This document shows, piece by piece, positions 24,578 through 35,970 of a DNA stretch of 64,000 bases. The stretch is from Aliidiomarina soli (lineage in GTDB: Bacteria > Pseudomonadota > Gammaproteobacteria > Enterobacterales > Alteromonadaceae): positions 1-64,000 of the forward strand of contig NZ_PIPO01000003.1 in the NCBI RefSeq assembly GCF_003986975.1, written 5' to 3'. Both the position numbers and the translations under genes were made by a program. The notes under the pieces were generated by a model that saw only the letters and a program-made list of their open reading frames with translations, ran no database searches and was not told the DNA's origin. Position 1 is the first letter of the stretch; each line of letters begins with the position of its first letter.

Positions 24578-25691
24578 GGTGTTCTCCTTTTGGGGTCACA
24601 CGAATTAGTTCACCGTTCTGCTGATCGGTAAGCAGATATAAATAGCCATCAGCACCGGTATAAACATAACGAATTCTACGATCCAGCTCAGTAAACAGAT
24701 CTTCCTGCTCGATGACCCGGTTGCCTGCCAGCCGCACACGCTGTACTTTTTTAGCCGCTAACGCCGAAACAAAAAAATCCCCGCGCCAGTCACCAAAGGC
24801 GTCACCGCGGTATAGCGTCATCCCGGAAGGAGCAATCGATGGGGTCCACTCGAGCAATGGCGAAGTCATTCCCGGCAGTTGCTGGTACGGAGTGATGCGT
24901 GCATTATTGTAGTCGACCCCACCGGTGATCAGCGGCCAGCCATAGTTTGCGCCTGCGCGCATCAGGTTAAGTTCGTCACCGCCTTTCGGGCCGTGTTCGT
25001 TGGTATAAAGGCGGTCGCTTTGCGGATCATAAACGATCCCCTGCACGTTGCGATGACCATACGAATAGGTTTCAGGGGCGGCGTGTGAGAGTCCAACAAA
25101 GGGGTTGTTGGCAGGGATACTTCCATCCATATTAAGTCGGACGACACTGCCAATATGATTTTCTGGATTTTGCGCCTGTTCCCGGTAATCAAACCCATCT
25201 CCGAGCCCCATCACCAGGGTGTTATCCGCTAAAAATGTGAAACGACCTCCGTAGTGGGCACTGCCTTCGCGGCCTGGCGACGAACGGAAAATCTCTTCGA
25301 CCTCGTTCAGTGTATCGCCGGCGAATAGAGCCCGTGCCAGACAGGTGCTGCTATTTTTACGGGTGCCACAGGCATAGCTCAGGTAAATACGGTTGCTATC
25401 AGCAAAGTCAGGTGCCAGTTTAACGTCGAACAGGCCGCCATGGCCTTCAACCCAGGCTTCAGGCACGTTGGCGATGGGCTCTTCGACCAGTTCACCCTCG
25501 GTGTTAATGATCCGCAACGCACCGGTCTGCTCAGTCACCAGAATCCGTCCATCCGGCAACATCTCCATTCCCCAGGGGTATTCAAGTTCATCACTGATAA
25601 CTGTGGTGGTGTACTCGGCAAGTGCCGGCGACGCGCTGACCAGTAATGCGGCCATTAGAGAGATTCGAAACGTTTGCAACATAGTGCGCAT
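24570..25691 (-). CDS. PQQ-dependent aldose sugar dehydrogenase-like protein
   Basis: The 373-residue exported protein has a signal peptide ending near ALA/EY and a six-bladed beta-propeller of the soluble glucose dehydrogenase (GSDH/YliI) type: LEYPWGMEMLPDGRILVTEQ, GHGGLFDVKLAPDF, YGHRNVQG, NEHGPKGGDELN and a catalytic-histidine region. Relatives oxidise aldoses with PQQ in the periplasm; whether PQQ is made here is unknown. I start at ATG 25691 with AAGG six bases upstream. The longer reading frame runs back into the preceding gene. The upstream stop and this start are one base apart (TAATATG), so translation is coupled. Confidence 0.86.
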   Translation of the reverse strand: MRTMLQTFRISLMAALLVSASPALAEYTTTVISDELEYPWGMEMLPDGRILVTEQTGALRIINTEGELVEEPIANVPEAWVEGHGGLFDVKLAPDFADSNRIYLSYACGTRKNSSTCLARALFAGDTLNEVEEIFRSSPGREGSAHYGGRFTFLADNTLVMGLGDGFDYREQAQNPENHIGSVVRLNMDGSIPANNPFVGLSHAAPETYSYGHRNVQGIVYDPQSDRLYTNEHGPKGGDELNLMRAGANYGWPLITGGVDYNNARITPYQQLPGMTSPLLEWTPSIAPSGMTLYRGDAFGDWRGDFFVSALAAKKVQRVRLAGNRVIEQEDLFTELDRRIRYVYTGADGYLYLLTDQQNGELIRVTPKGEHHE

Positions 25692-25692
25692 A

Positions 25693-26211
25693 TTAAGCCT
25701 TATTGTCTTCAGTATGGTTGTTCTCAGTATCCTTATTCTCAGCATCCCCGGGCTGGTCTTCAGGCGCGTTAAGTGGACTGCTGAGTAAGGTGTAGGTGAC
25801 GGCTCCGATAGCAGCCGCGAGCAGCATGATAAGGGTCCCTCCGATGCCGCGGGTTGCAGCGATAAATGTTGGCATCGGCGCCAGTGCATCAATGACCTGA
25901 AAGCAGAGCCATAGCCCAACTACGGCGGCTAGGGTTAGCCAGACGATACGCTGACCTGGAAAGAGGCGGGCGACTAGTTCGGCAATACTAAAAGAGACCA
26001 GAAAGGTGCAGGCAATAATTGCCAGATAGAGCGGGCCAAAGTAGCGTAAATCATGCCAGGTGTTGCTTAGTCGCATAGAAAAACTAATCGGTGGCCCAAA
26101 GTTGCCCATCGCAGCCAGGTTCAGCTGCGTTTGGAATATGGTCCCAAGTACAGCAGCCACCAGTACAGCGATAACAAAGGCCAGCAAAATGCTCATCGGT
26201 TTGTTGCTCAA
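25693..26211 (-). CDS. Four-segment membrane protein of unknown function
   Basis: The 172-residue protein has four hydrophobic segments (about 7-24, 57-80, 89-110 and 123-145) and a highly acidic, disordered 25-residue C-terminal tail rich in Glu, Asp and Asn. I do not recognise a named family. It is first of the operon with the aldose dehydrogenase and two aldehyde dehydrogenases, the next start following after one base. A role in electron transfer or assembly for the dehydrogenase is possible but is only guilt by association. Confidence 0.8.
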   Translation of the reverse strand: MSNKPMSILLAFVIAVLVAAVLGTIFQTQLNLAAMGNFGPPISFSMRLSNTWHDLRYFGPLYLAIIACTFLVSFSIAELVARLFPGQRIVWLTLAAVVGLWLCFQVIDALAPMPTFIAATRGIGGTLIMLLAAAIGAVTYTLLSSPLNAPEDQPGDAENKDTENNHTEDNKA

Positions 26212-26255
26212 GTTGTCACCTGTTTATTGAAAGTAAGCGTCGCTTTTTAAGCTAG

Positions 26256-28397
<2,142 letters not shown>

Positions 28398-28478
28398 TCA
28401 AAAACTGACTTTTTCGGCTATACCTAAACGAGTTGATTCAAAAAGCAAACGAATGAATGAGGGAAGGATATTTAATCT

Positions 28479-29771
28479 ATGGCTGAAAATGATGTAAGCA
28501 CTCCGGAAGTTCTTAAAGATGCACAAAGCCGCTTGCAGGATATCTACGAGCGGCTTGATGTATCTGACGATGCCCGCCAGCGACTGGCGCACCCGCGTCG
28601 CTCACTGCAATTCTCAATTCCTGTGCGGATGGATAACGGCTCGCTGAAAGTATTTCAGGGCTGGCGCGTGCAATATGATGTAACCCGGGGCCCGGCCAAA
28701 GGTGGCATTCGCTTTCACCCGAATGTAAATGCGGATGAAGTCACGGCACTGAGTTTCTGGATGGCTATTAAGTGCGCGGCGGTGGATCTTCCGTATGGCG
28801 GGGGTAAAGGGGGTGTTCAATGCAACCCTAAGGAACTCTCGCGGATGGAGCTGGAGCGTTTGTCGCGAGGCTACATGCGCGCGGTGTTTGATGTGGTTGG
28901 TCCCGATGTCGATATTCCGGCCCCCGATGTCAATACCGATGCCACAGTGATGGGCTGGATGGATGATGAATTTGCATCGATTGCCCGCCGCCAACTGCCC
29001 GCCGTCATTACAGGTAAGCCACTAGGGCTTGGCGGATCGCAGGGGCGTGTGGAAGCGACCGGTGAAGGTGCGCTGGAAGTGCTCAACATTTGGGCTGATC
29101 GCAACAAGCAAAAAGCGAAGAAGTTAAAGGTTGCGGTGCAGGGGTTTGGTAACGCCGGTTATCATTTTGCCCGTGCTGCAGCTGATCAGGGCTACAACGT
29201 GGTGGCGGTATCTGACTCTCAACGCACGGTATACAGCGCGGAAGGGCTGGATATTGACGCCGTTTACAACGCCAAGCAACAGGGTCAACTGAAACCTTTT
29301 AGCAGCGGTAGCAAAAATAAAGGCGACACGCTGGAGCGCGATGCGGTGCTCGGGCTCGATGTTGATATTCTGGTGCTGGCAGCGTTGGAAAATGCCATCG
29401 ATGACAACAATGCGAAGCAGGTTAGCGCCAAAGTCATTCTGGAAATTGCCAATGGTCCGGTGACGTCAAAAGCGGATAGCAAGCTTGAACAGGCCGGGGT
29501 CACGGTTATTCCGGATGTTTTGGCTAATACTGGCGGGGTTATCGTCAGTTATTTTGAGTGGATCCAAAACCGAACTGGCGATTACTGGACCGCTGAGGTG
29601 GTGAACCAGCGACTGCGTGAGCGCATTAACCAGCAGGCTGATTTGATTTTTAAAGTCGCCAAAGATGAAAAGGTCACCCTGCGCACTGCCACCTATATGC
29701 AGGGCATTCGACGCATAACGGAAGCCATGGACCATCGTGGTTCGCAGCGTTTCTTTAACGGTGACTGCTAA
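28479..29771 (+). CDS. Glu/Leu/Phe/Val family glutamate dehydrogenase
   Basis: The 430-residue hexameric-type enzyme interconverts glutamate and 2-oxoglutarate plus ammonia. The N-terminal substrate domain has KGGIRFHPNVN, the catalytic region PYGGGKGGVQCNP, and PAPDVNTDATVMGWM; the C-terminal Rossmann domain has VQGFGNAGYHFAR. Length fits the NAD-linked, catabolic-type small GDH. Cofactor use cannot be decided by eye. A glutamate-degrading role fits an amino-acid-based metabolism. AAGGA lies about ten bases before the ATG, and a strong hairpin follows the stop. Confidence 0.92.
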   Translation: MAENDVSTPEVLKDAQSRLQDIYERLDVSDDARQRLAHPRRSLQFSIPVRMDNGSLKVFQGWRVQYDVTRGPAKGGIRFHPNVNADEVTALSFWMAIKCAAVDLPYGGGKGGVQCNPKELSRMELERLSRGYMRAVFDVVGPDVDIPAPDVNTDATVMGWMDDEFASIARRQLPAVITGKPLGLGGSQGRVEATGEGALEVLNIWADRNKQKAKKLKVAVQGFGNAGYHFARAAADQGYNVVAVSDSQRTVYSAEGLDIDAVYNAKQQGQLKPFSSGSKNKGDTLERDAVLGLDVDILVLAALENAIDDNNAKQVSAKVILEIANGPVTSKADSKLEQAGVTVIPDVLANTGGVIVSYFEWIQNRTGDYWTAEVVNQRLRERINQQADLIFKVAKDEKVTLRTATYMQGIRRITEAMDHRGSQRFFNGDC

Positions 29772-29783
29772 CTGTGACGCATC

Positions 29784-29820
29784 TGACAAGCGGCGTCCTT
29801 TCCGGGGCGGCCGCTTGTCA
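29784..29820 (+). terminator. Hairpin after glutamate dehydrogenase
   Basis: TGACAAGCGGC and GCCGCTTGTCA form a perfect 11-bp stem 12 bases past the stop codon, with a partly pairable GC-rich loop. No T tract follows, so it may be a Rho-type or processing/stabilising 3' end rather than a classical terminator. Confidence 0.65.
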
Positions 29821-29874
29821 TTCCATAGCATGCTGGTTAGCATGGTTTTTTAACTTTCGTATTAGGATCCAGGG

Positions 29875-31425
29875 ATGACTCCTCGTTTAGCCGTTCTGGC
29901 CTCTCTTCTATTCGTTTTGGCCGCGTGTTCCAGCGAGCAGGCCAAGGTCTCAAATTTTCAGCCTGAACCGGGCGAACATCGCCGCTATCAGCTTGTTTCC
30001 AGCACTGAGGTGACCCGCCTTGATGCCGGTGGTGAGGATTATAGTGAACGTATACAAAAGACTGAGCTACGAAGTTACCAGGTAACTGACTCTGGCTCGA
30101 ATAGGGTCAATTTAGCCGTGCAGCCGGATTATCTGCATACTCAGGCAGATTCAGGCTATAGCTTTGGCAGCGTTATTGGGGCGATGAACGACCAGGATGC
30201 CACATTACTCGAAGCACTGGCTGAGGGTAGCATGCTGCAAGTCAGTCTGGATGACGGCCACATAACCAGCCCGCTTAGCAGCAGCTACACCGACGCACGA
30301 CGTTCGTTGATGGGTAGTCTGGATCGGCTGCAGGAAGTCCTGACCCAGCCGGGTCTGGTGAGTGGTATGCAGTTTAAACCCGGGGCCACTCGTGATATTG
30401 AAGATGACACTAACAGCGGGCTGGACGGCTTCACATTGCGGGTCACAGCGTTGTATGACAAGCATGTACTCTTCACCATTGAAAGTGATACTGATGACTC
30501 AATACAACTCTATGGCCGAATGCTGGTGGAGCGTGAAACCGGGTGGTTAGATCGTGCCGGTGTCGTGATCAAACGCGAGCTCACGGCAGATGGTGATAAG
30601 CATGAAGTTCGCTCCGTGATGTCGTTAACGGCAGCTGACTGGCCCTATGCTGAACTGTTGCAATACAACAACCAAGAAGGCATGGATATTGACTATACCC
30701 GCTTGCCTGGGAACCTTGATCATTTAATCGATGCTACGACGCAGCAGATCTTCCCGGATTCTACGGGGACTGTGGAGGTAAACGGGGATCGGATCACGCT
30801 TGAATACGAGCACCTTCTGAATGAAGCTGAAGAAGCAGGCCAGTTTAATTTCACGGAGATAGAGGCTTTTAACGCGCAGGGCGACGCATTGGAACTTCAG
30901 TTTCAGGCGCTACGGCCGTTCAGCTATAAGCGCACAGATGGCCCATTAATTAGCTATGCAGAGGCATTCCCGCTTGGTTGGGACGGGGTTGAATCAGGAC
31001 TGGCCCAGGTTGACCGCATTGAAGCTACCATGCAGTGGTTCCCGCAACAGCTGGAGCTGATACCGATCGACGTGCCTACTCAGGGTTCGACTGAATTGAC
31101 TCACGGTGGTGCCCAGGCTCGCTTGCAAGCTACCGACAACCGACGTGAGTTCGATCTGTATTTGTACCCGACACCACACCAGCTATTTGGTGTTCAGGTC
31201 TATGGCGCTGAAAGCGGTGTGCTGCACTCGCTTGCTATTGACGACGGCGCCGATTGGTTGAGCGACAACGAACGCAGCAAGCTCAACGTTATTCAGTATG
31301 GTGAATACCCGGTGCGCATTCGCTTAAGCTTCCGCGACCAGGTTCCACAGCAGCTAAAGCTAGTCGCCTTTACCATTGCGCAGGAGCCAGAGGCAGAGCA
31401 ACGGCTCCAATTCAGGCTTAAGTAG
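29875..31425 (+). CDS. Large lipoprotein of unknown function
   Basis: The 516-residue protein begins with a lipoprotein signal (FVLAACSS, Cys about 18). The mature chain is mainly predicted beta-strand, acidic, and contains almost no cysteine. The first half (about 30-280) has a pattern of quantifying-type repeats such as FTIESDTDDSIQLYGRMLVE and VIKRELTADGDK that resembles DUF-type periplasmic sensors, but I cannot name a family. The second half (about 290-516) seems a separate beta-rich domain. It overlaps the convergent prpE stop by eight bases. The function is unknown. Confidence 0.82.
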   Translation: MTPRLAVLASLLFVLAACSSEQAKVSNFQPEPGEHRRYQLVSSTEVTRLDAGGEDYSERIQKTELRSYQVTDSGSNRVNLAVQPDYLHTQADSGYSFGSVIGAMNDQDATLLEALAEGSMLQVSLDDGHITSPLSSSYTDARRSLMGSLDRLQEVLTQPGLVSGMQFKPGATRDIEDDTNSGLDGFTLRVTALYDKHVLFTIESDTDDSIQLYGRMLVERETGWLDRAGVVIKRELTADGDKHEVRSVMSLTAADWPYAELLQYNNQEGMDIDYTRLPGNLDHLIDATTQQIFPDSTGTVEVNGDRITLEYEHLLNEAEEAGQFNFTEIEAFNAQGDALELQFQALRPFSYKRTDGPLISYAEAFPLGWDGVESGLAQVDRIEATMQWFPQQLELIPIDVPTQGSTELTHGGAQARLQATDNRREFDLYLYPTPHQLFGVQVYGAESGVLHSLAIDDGADWLSDNERSKLNVIQYGEYPVRIRLSFRDQVPQQLKLVAFTIAQEPEAEQRLQFRLK

Positions 31426-33307
31426 TCTGCCTGAACGCTTGCTGGATATCATCCAGGCTTTCTGCGTCATCAATGGTAGAGGGCACCTGATAGCTGTCAC
31501 CATCAACGATATTACGCACTATCTTGCGCAGAATTTTGCCCGAACGTGTTTTCGGTAAACGCGCCACTGTGACGACTGTTTTTAAACAGGCCAGGGCGCC
31601 GATTTGTTCGCGCACCAGTGCAACCAGTTCCTGTTGCAGTTGTTGCGGGCTGATTGTTGCGCCATTTTTTACAATAACCAGTGCCACCGGCAACTGGCCT
31701 TTCAATTCATCCTGTGCCCCAACTACACAGCATTCGGCGACCGCAGAGTGGCTTGCAACCACTTCTTCAATTTCACCGGTTGACAGCCGGTGACCGGCCA
31801 CATTTATCACATCATCGGTGCGGCCCATAATAAACAGGTAACCGTCGTCGTCAATGTAACCCCCGTCGCCAGTCGCGTAATAGCCCGGAAACTGGCGCAG
31901 GTAGCCGCTTTCATAGCGCGCAGGATTTTGCCAGATAGTGGTCAGACAGCCTGGGGGCAGCGGGAGGCGGATGGCAATATTGCCTTGCTCGCCGTTCGCT
32001 ATCGGCTGACCACCGTCGTCCAGAATACAGACCTGATAGCCTGGAACCGGCACTGTCGCCGAGCCAGGTTTCACAGTGAGCGCTTCAACACCCATCAGAT
32101 TGGCACACACCGGCCAACCAGTTTCAGTTTGCCACCAGTGGTCGACAACCGGTTTATTGGTTTTCTCTCTGGTCCATTCATAGGTCGCCGGGTCTAATCG
32201 CTCTCCAGCCATGAAAATCGTTTCCAGTTCGCTGAGGTCGTAGCTTTCTATCTGTTGACCCTCGGGGTCCTCTTTACGGATCGCGCGAAACGCAGTGGGG
32301 GCGGCAAATAAGGCCTTTATCCGATAGTCCTCGCAAATACGCCAGAAGGCACCTGCATTCGGGGTAAAAACGGGCTTACCTTCATAGAGAACACTACTAC
32401 ACCCGGCAAGCAGTGGGCCGTAAACGATAAATGAATGGCCAACCACCCAGCCCACATCGGAGGCGGTAAATATAGTATCGCCTGCTGTGCAATTGTATAC
32501 CGCACCCATGCTGTAATGCAGTGCTGTGGCGTAACCACCGTGATCACGAACGACACCTTTCGGTTTTCCGGTGGTGCCTGAGGTATAAAGGATATAAAGC
32601 GGGTCATCACTGTTCACCGCTACCGCATCCGCCGGGCTGCTGGTTTTCATCAGTTCGGCCCAGTCATAATCGCGCCCGTCGACAAGGGTATAGTTCACCT
32701 GTTTTTCGGCGGGAACATTGGTCCGGTTAAAAACAATACAACAGTCGGGTTGATGGCTGGACTTTTCCAGGGCTTTATCGAGCAAGGGCTTGTATTCAAT
32801 CAGGCGGCTGACTTCGATGCCATGAGAGGCACTGATAACCACCTTAGGCGTGGCGTCCTCAATTCGCACAGCAAGTTCATGTGCAGCGAAGCCACCGAAG
32901 ACCACAGAATGCACAGCGCCAAGTCTGGCGACGGCGAGCATCGCAATAGCGGCCTGCGGGATCATTGGCATATAGATGACGACCCGGTCACCGCGCTGAA
33001 CGCCCTGGTCGCGCAGTACGCCGGCAAAATGGCGAACCTCATCGAATAATTGCTGGTAGGTAATGGTGTCTTTATTGCCAGTTACAGGAGAATCATAATA
33101 GAACGCAGCCTGGTTTCCGCGACCTTCTTCGATATGGTGGTCTAATGCAGCGTGACAAATATTGATCTGACCGTCGCTAAACCAGTTGTTAGACGAAGGG
33201 TCAAACGCTTTTGTTGGTGCTCTGAACCATGCCAGTTTATTTGCTTTTTCGAGCCAGAAGGCTTGCGGATTGTCACGTGCGGCTAGATATTCGTTTTGAT
33301 AGGACAC
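31418..33307 (-). CDS. prpE: Propionyl-CoA synthetase PrpE
   Basis: PrpE activates propionate with ATP and CoA. The 629-residue protein is an ANL-superfamily acyl-CoA synthetase close to acetyl-CoA synthetase: NICHAALDHH, the ATP loop YTSGTTGKPKGVVRDHGG, WWQTETGWP, GDGGYIDDDGY, and the C-terminal SGKILRK with the acetylation-controlled lysine. The start is GTG at 33307, preceded five bases upstream by AGGAGG; a nearby ATG is out of frame. No other propionate genes are in view, so acetate or another short acid remains possible. Confidence 0.93.
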   Translation of the reverse strand: MSYQNEYLAARDNPQAFWLEKANKLAWFRAPTKAFDPSSNNWFSDGQINICHAALDHHIEEGRGNQAAFYYDSPVTGNKDTITYQQLFDEVRHFAGVLRDQGVQRGDRVVIYMPMIPQAAIAMLAVARLGAVHSVVFGGFAAHELAVRIEDATPKVVISASHGIEVSRLIEYKPLLDKALEKSSHQPDCCIVFNRTNVPAEKQVNYTLVDGRDYDWAELMKTSSPADAVAVNSDDPLYILYTSGTTGKPKGVVRDHGGYATALHYSMGAVYNCTAGDTIFTASDVGWVVGHSFIVYGPLLAGCSSVLYEGKPVFTPNAGAFWRICEDYRIKALFAAPTAFRAIRKEDPEGQQIESYDLSELETIFMAGERLDPATYEWTREKTNKPVVDHWWQTETGWPVCANLMGVEALTVKPGSATVPVPGYQVCILDDGGQPIANGEQGNIAIRLPLPPGCLTTIWQNPARYESGYLRQFPGYYATGDGGYIDDDGYLFIMGRTDDVINVAGHRLSTGEIEEVVASHSAVAECCVVGAQDELKGQLPVALVIVKNGATISPQQLQQELVALVREQIGALACLKTVVTVARLPKTRSGKILRKIVRNIVDGDSYQVPSTIDDAESLDDIQQAFRQTT

Positions 33308-33433
33308 ATAGGCCTCCTGCTAGCTGATTAAAAGGGGTTGCTGAATGTTTATGCTAAACCTCAGCATACCCTTTAACCAGATAGCAGGATGTTAGACTTA
33401 AGGCTAATCTGCTGACCAATTTTTGACGGTTAT

Positions 33434-33991
33434 CTAGGCGGCGGGTGGGGTAGTAAGTTCGAACTCGCGGCTTTGTCTGGCATCTTCGAGCCAGCGAAGC
33501 AGCGCCGGGAAACCCGATAAGTCCAGTCGCTGACGATATAGCGCCCAGTCAATAAAGCAGGCGAGTCGTATTCCGGCATCATTCCATTCCAACCCTTGCT
33601 CGGCTTTGTTATTTAGTGCCTGCAGACACTGCTGAATGCGTTGGGCCTGGCGCTGGGTGTAGCTATTGGTGGCAATATCGACGCCGCTTTTCTCCAACAG
33701 GAACAGGTTAATAGTGCTATCCAACGCAGTGGTGACCAAGAGGTAAAGGTCGAACTCTTCAATGCTTTGGCAGAACCCCTGCTCATTACGCTGGCGGATG
33801 TGTTTTAAGATGCTTGATGAGTCATGCAGCACCAGATCACCATCTTGCAGATAAGGAACTCGCATGGCAGGTGATCCCTCTGCACTCTGCGCGTAATCAG
33901 TTTCAATAAACTCAAAATCCATGCCCTGTTGCAGCAGGGCTATGCGGCAGTGGCGCACGAACGGGGAGGTAAAGCTGCCGTGTAGTTTCAT
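33434..33991 (-). CDS. Glutathione S-transferase-like protein
   Basis: The 185-residue protein has an N-terminal thioredoxin-fold GST domain (MKLHGSFTSPFVRHCRIALLQ..., RVPYLQDGDLVLHDSSSIL) and a short helical C-terminal domain. VPYL-x-DGD-x-x-x-x-DS is the glutathione-binding signature. The Ser/Tyr that would activate glutathione is probably Ser7 or Ser9. It is smaller than usual GSTs (about 200-220). The substrate is unknown. GAGAG precedes the ATG. It lies in the same direction as prpE, 126 bases apart. Confidence 0.88.
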   Translation of the reverse strand: MKLHGSFTSPFVRHCRIALLQQGMDFEFIETDYAQSAEGSPAMRVPYLQDGDLVLHDSSSILKHIRQRNEQGFCQSIEEFDLYLLVTTALDSTINLFLLEKSGVDIATNSYTQRQAQRIQQCLQALNNKAEQGLEWNDAGIRLACFIDWALYRQRLDLSGFPALLRWLEDARQSREFELTTPPAA

Positions 33992-34098
33992 ACCTTTTTC
34001 TCTCAGTTAACCCAAGTGGGACATTAAGTATGCCAACAGCGGAGGGAAACTGTCTATACTGGTGATTTATTGACTACTTGTAGCGCATCAGGTGCCAT

Positions 34099-35670
34099 AT
34101 GCCCGGACTCAAATCTTCGGTAAATAAAACTGCCCCGGAACCAACCGATCCCTTTCATCCAATTATCTACGTACGCGGTTACGCGATGACTGAAAACGCC
34201 ATGGAAGCGACGGTGCATACGCCTTATATGGGGTTTAACCTTGGTTCGACTCGGGCCCGGCAGCAATATGATCGTTCGTTTCGCCACTATATTTTCGAAT
34301 CGCCGTTGATCCGCCTGATGAAAGAGTATGGCTATCAGGACTCTTACGCCGACGGTATTAACCTGGCGGAGCCGGGTGGGGCAGTCGATTTTCCTGACAC
34401 GGACAAGCGCCTGCCGAGACGTTCGATCATCATTCATCGTTACTATGAAGAGGAGCATGAACAAGGGAATGGAGCGACTGATTCAGATGCTATGGGACGC
34501 AGTCAGCGACCCTCTATTGAAGCGGCGGCGGTCCGTTTATCAAAGCTAATAGCAAGAGTGCGCGACTTTATCTGTGGTGACAATACCCAGGCGCGTGCTG
34601 ATTTTAAGGTCTATTTAGTTGCCCACTCGATGGGTGGACTGATATGCCGCTGTCTGTTGCAGAACGAGCAGGCAGACCCTGAGCAAAGTCGCCGGCTGGT
34701 CGATAAGGTGTTCACCTATGGCACCCCACATAACGGCATCGAGGTGATGGGGCTGAATGTACCTAGGTTTTTTTCGCTGTGGGATGCGCATAATTTTAAC
34801 CGCGCCGAGATGGCAGAGTATCTTAAATTAAAACCACGCAATGGACGGGTAAATTCGCTGAATGGCGCCTTTCCTGCTGAGCGCTTTTTCTGTTTAGTTG
34901 GAACCAACCCCCATGACTACAACCTGACCAGGCTGGTTATCGATAAAGCCAGCGATGGTCTGGTGACCATGGACAACGCCTATATTGAAGACGCGCCACG
35001 GGTGCATACCTATACCAGTCACAGTGGCCCTTATGGAATGGTGAACTCGAAAATCGGTTACGACAATCTGGTGCGGTTTCTGTTTGGTGATTATCGTCTT
35101 CGAATTACCATGCAGCCCGCTGTGTTACCCTTATCACCACCGTTGCAACGTGCCTACGACGACGGAGCGACGATACGCGGGTCGTACTTGTTTGAATGCA
35201 CCCTGACCCCGCGAGGGGACGATCCGGTGCCGTTATCGAGCCGGCGAATTGACCACCATTCAGCCGTCTTTCGTAGTTTTGATGAATTATTAAACCCACA
35301 CAAGGCAGGGCTTAAGCGGCCGCGATACCCGGTGTTAGCCAGTGTCTTTCTTGATTCGAAACGAATTGAAGTGGGTACTACCATGGTCATGAACCTGGAG
35401 CTGAATGTTGAAGGCACGGATTTCCGTCTCAACGGAGGCTCAGTGTTATCGCGACGGGCACCGGCGGAGCATTTATTCCGGCAAACCATAACGCTGAAGA
35501 TTACCTTGCAGCCGGGCGGCTGGCGAATGCGTTATATTTTTGCCGACCAGCAATGGAGCGATGGGCGCGGAAGCGAGCTGAAAGAAGATGAGCAGGGTCA
35601 TTTTATTGAACTAAAGAACAGTAAAGGCTTCGCGGCTAAGCTTTATCTGCAGATGGCGGATTGGCGATAA
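34099..35670 (+). CDS. Alpha/beta hydrolase, lipase-like, with C-terminal beta domain
   Basis: The 523-residue protein starts without a signal peptide. An IIYVRGYAM segment resembles the oxyanion strand; VAHSMGGL carries the nucleophile Ser177 and YGTPHNGIEV is typical of PGAP1/LipA-like hydrolases. A late THTSHSGP-type segment (YTSHSGPYGM) may hold the histidine. The C-terminal 170 residues form a separate beta-rich domain of unknown role. It could be an intracellular lipase or esterase; the substrate is not predictable. AGGTG lies before the ATG. Confidence 0.86.
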   Translation: MPGLKSSVNKTAPEPTDPFHPIIYVRGYAMTENAMEATVHTPYMGFNLGSTRARQQYDRSFRHYIFESPLIRLMKEYGYQDSYADGINLAEPGGAVDFPDTDKRLPRRSIIIHRYYEEEHEQGNGATDSDAMGRSQRPSIEAAAVRLSKLIARVRDFICGDNTQARADFKVYLVAHSMGGLICRCLLQNEQADPEQSRRLVDKVFTYGTPHNGIEVMGLNVPRFFSLWDAHNFNRAEMAEYLKLKPRNGRVNSLNGAFPAERFFCLVGTNPHDYNLTRLVIDKASDGLVTMDNAYIEDAPRVHTYTSHSGPYGMVNSKIGYDNLVRFLFGDYRLRITMQPAVLPLSPPLQRAYDDGATIRGSYLFECTLTPRGDDPVPLSSRRIDHHSAVFRSFDELLNPHKAGLKRPRYPVLASVFLDSKRIEVGTTMVMNLELNVEGTDFRLNGGSVLSRRAPAEHLFRQTITLKITLQPGGWRMRYIFADQQWSDGRGSELKEDEQGHFIELKNSKGFAAKLYLQMADWR

Positions 35671-35970
35671 ACTAGCCGTTTCAGGGCGAAAAGGCCCGCC
35701 AATTGTTAAAATTGTTCACTATTTGCGCGTTGCTATTGCATGTTGCCGTAATCCAAGTATAGTTACGCCTCCTCAAGGTAAATGCCTGCTGTGAAGTGCC
35801 GGTTATCCTTGAATTGTCATGGGGTGACTACGCCTATCCAGTTGGCTTGCCGCGAAATACTATTCCGCGTTCCAAGCTCCAACCATAAGTGCCGGGCGAT
35901 GCCCCTACATATCGTGAGTCTGCAACAGGGTTGTCGTTTGTTGTAGCGTTGAATAGTGTGAAAAAAATAT
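35671..35970 (+). promoter_or_regulatory. Long deaD leader with promoter
   Basis: This 300-base gap has no gene. A promoter with TTGCAT (35736-35741), a 16-base spacer and TATAGT (35758-35763) predicts a start near 35770 and a leader of about 200 bases before deaD. Long 5' leaders are characteristic of cold-induced deaD/csdA in enterobacteria. The ribosome site itself is weak (GTGAAAAAAA), which would allow control by leader structure. Induction by cold is inference. Confidence 0.65.

Noticed and set aside
25692-25919. N-terminal extension of the aldose dehydrogenase
   Set aside because: It would overlap the upstream membrane-protein gene and hide the signal peptide that starts at 25691.
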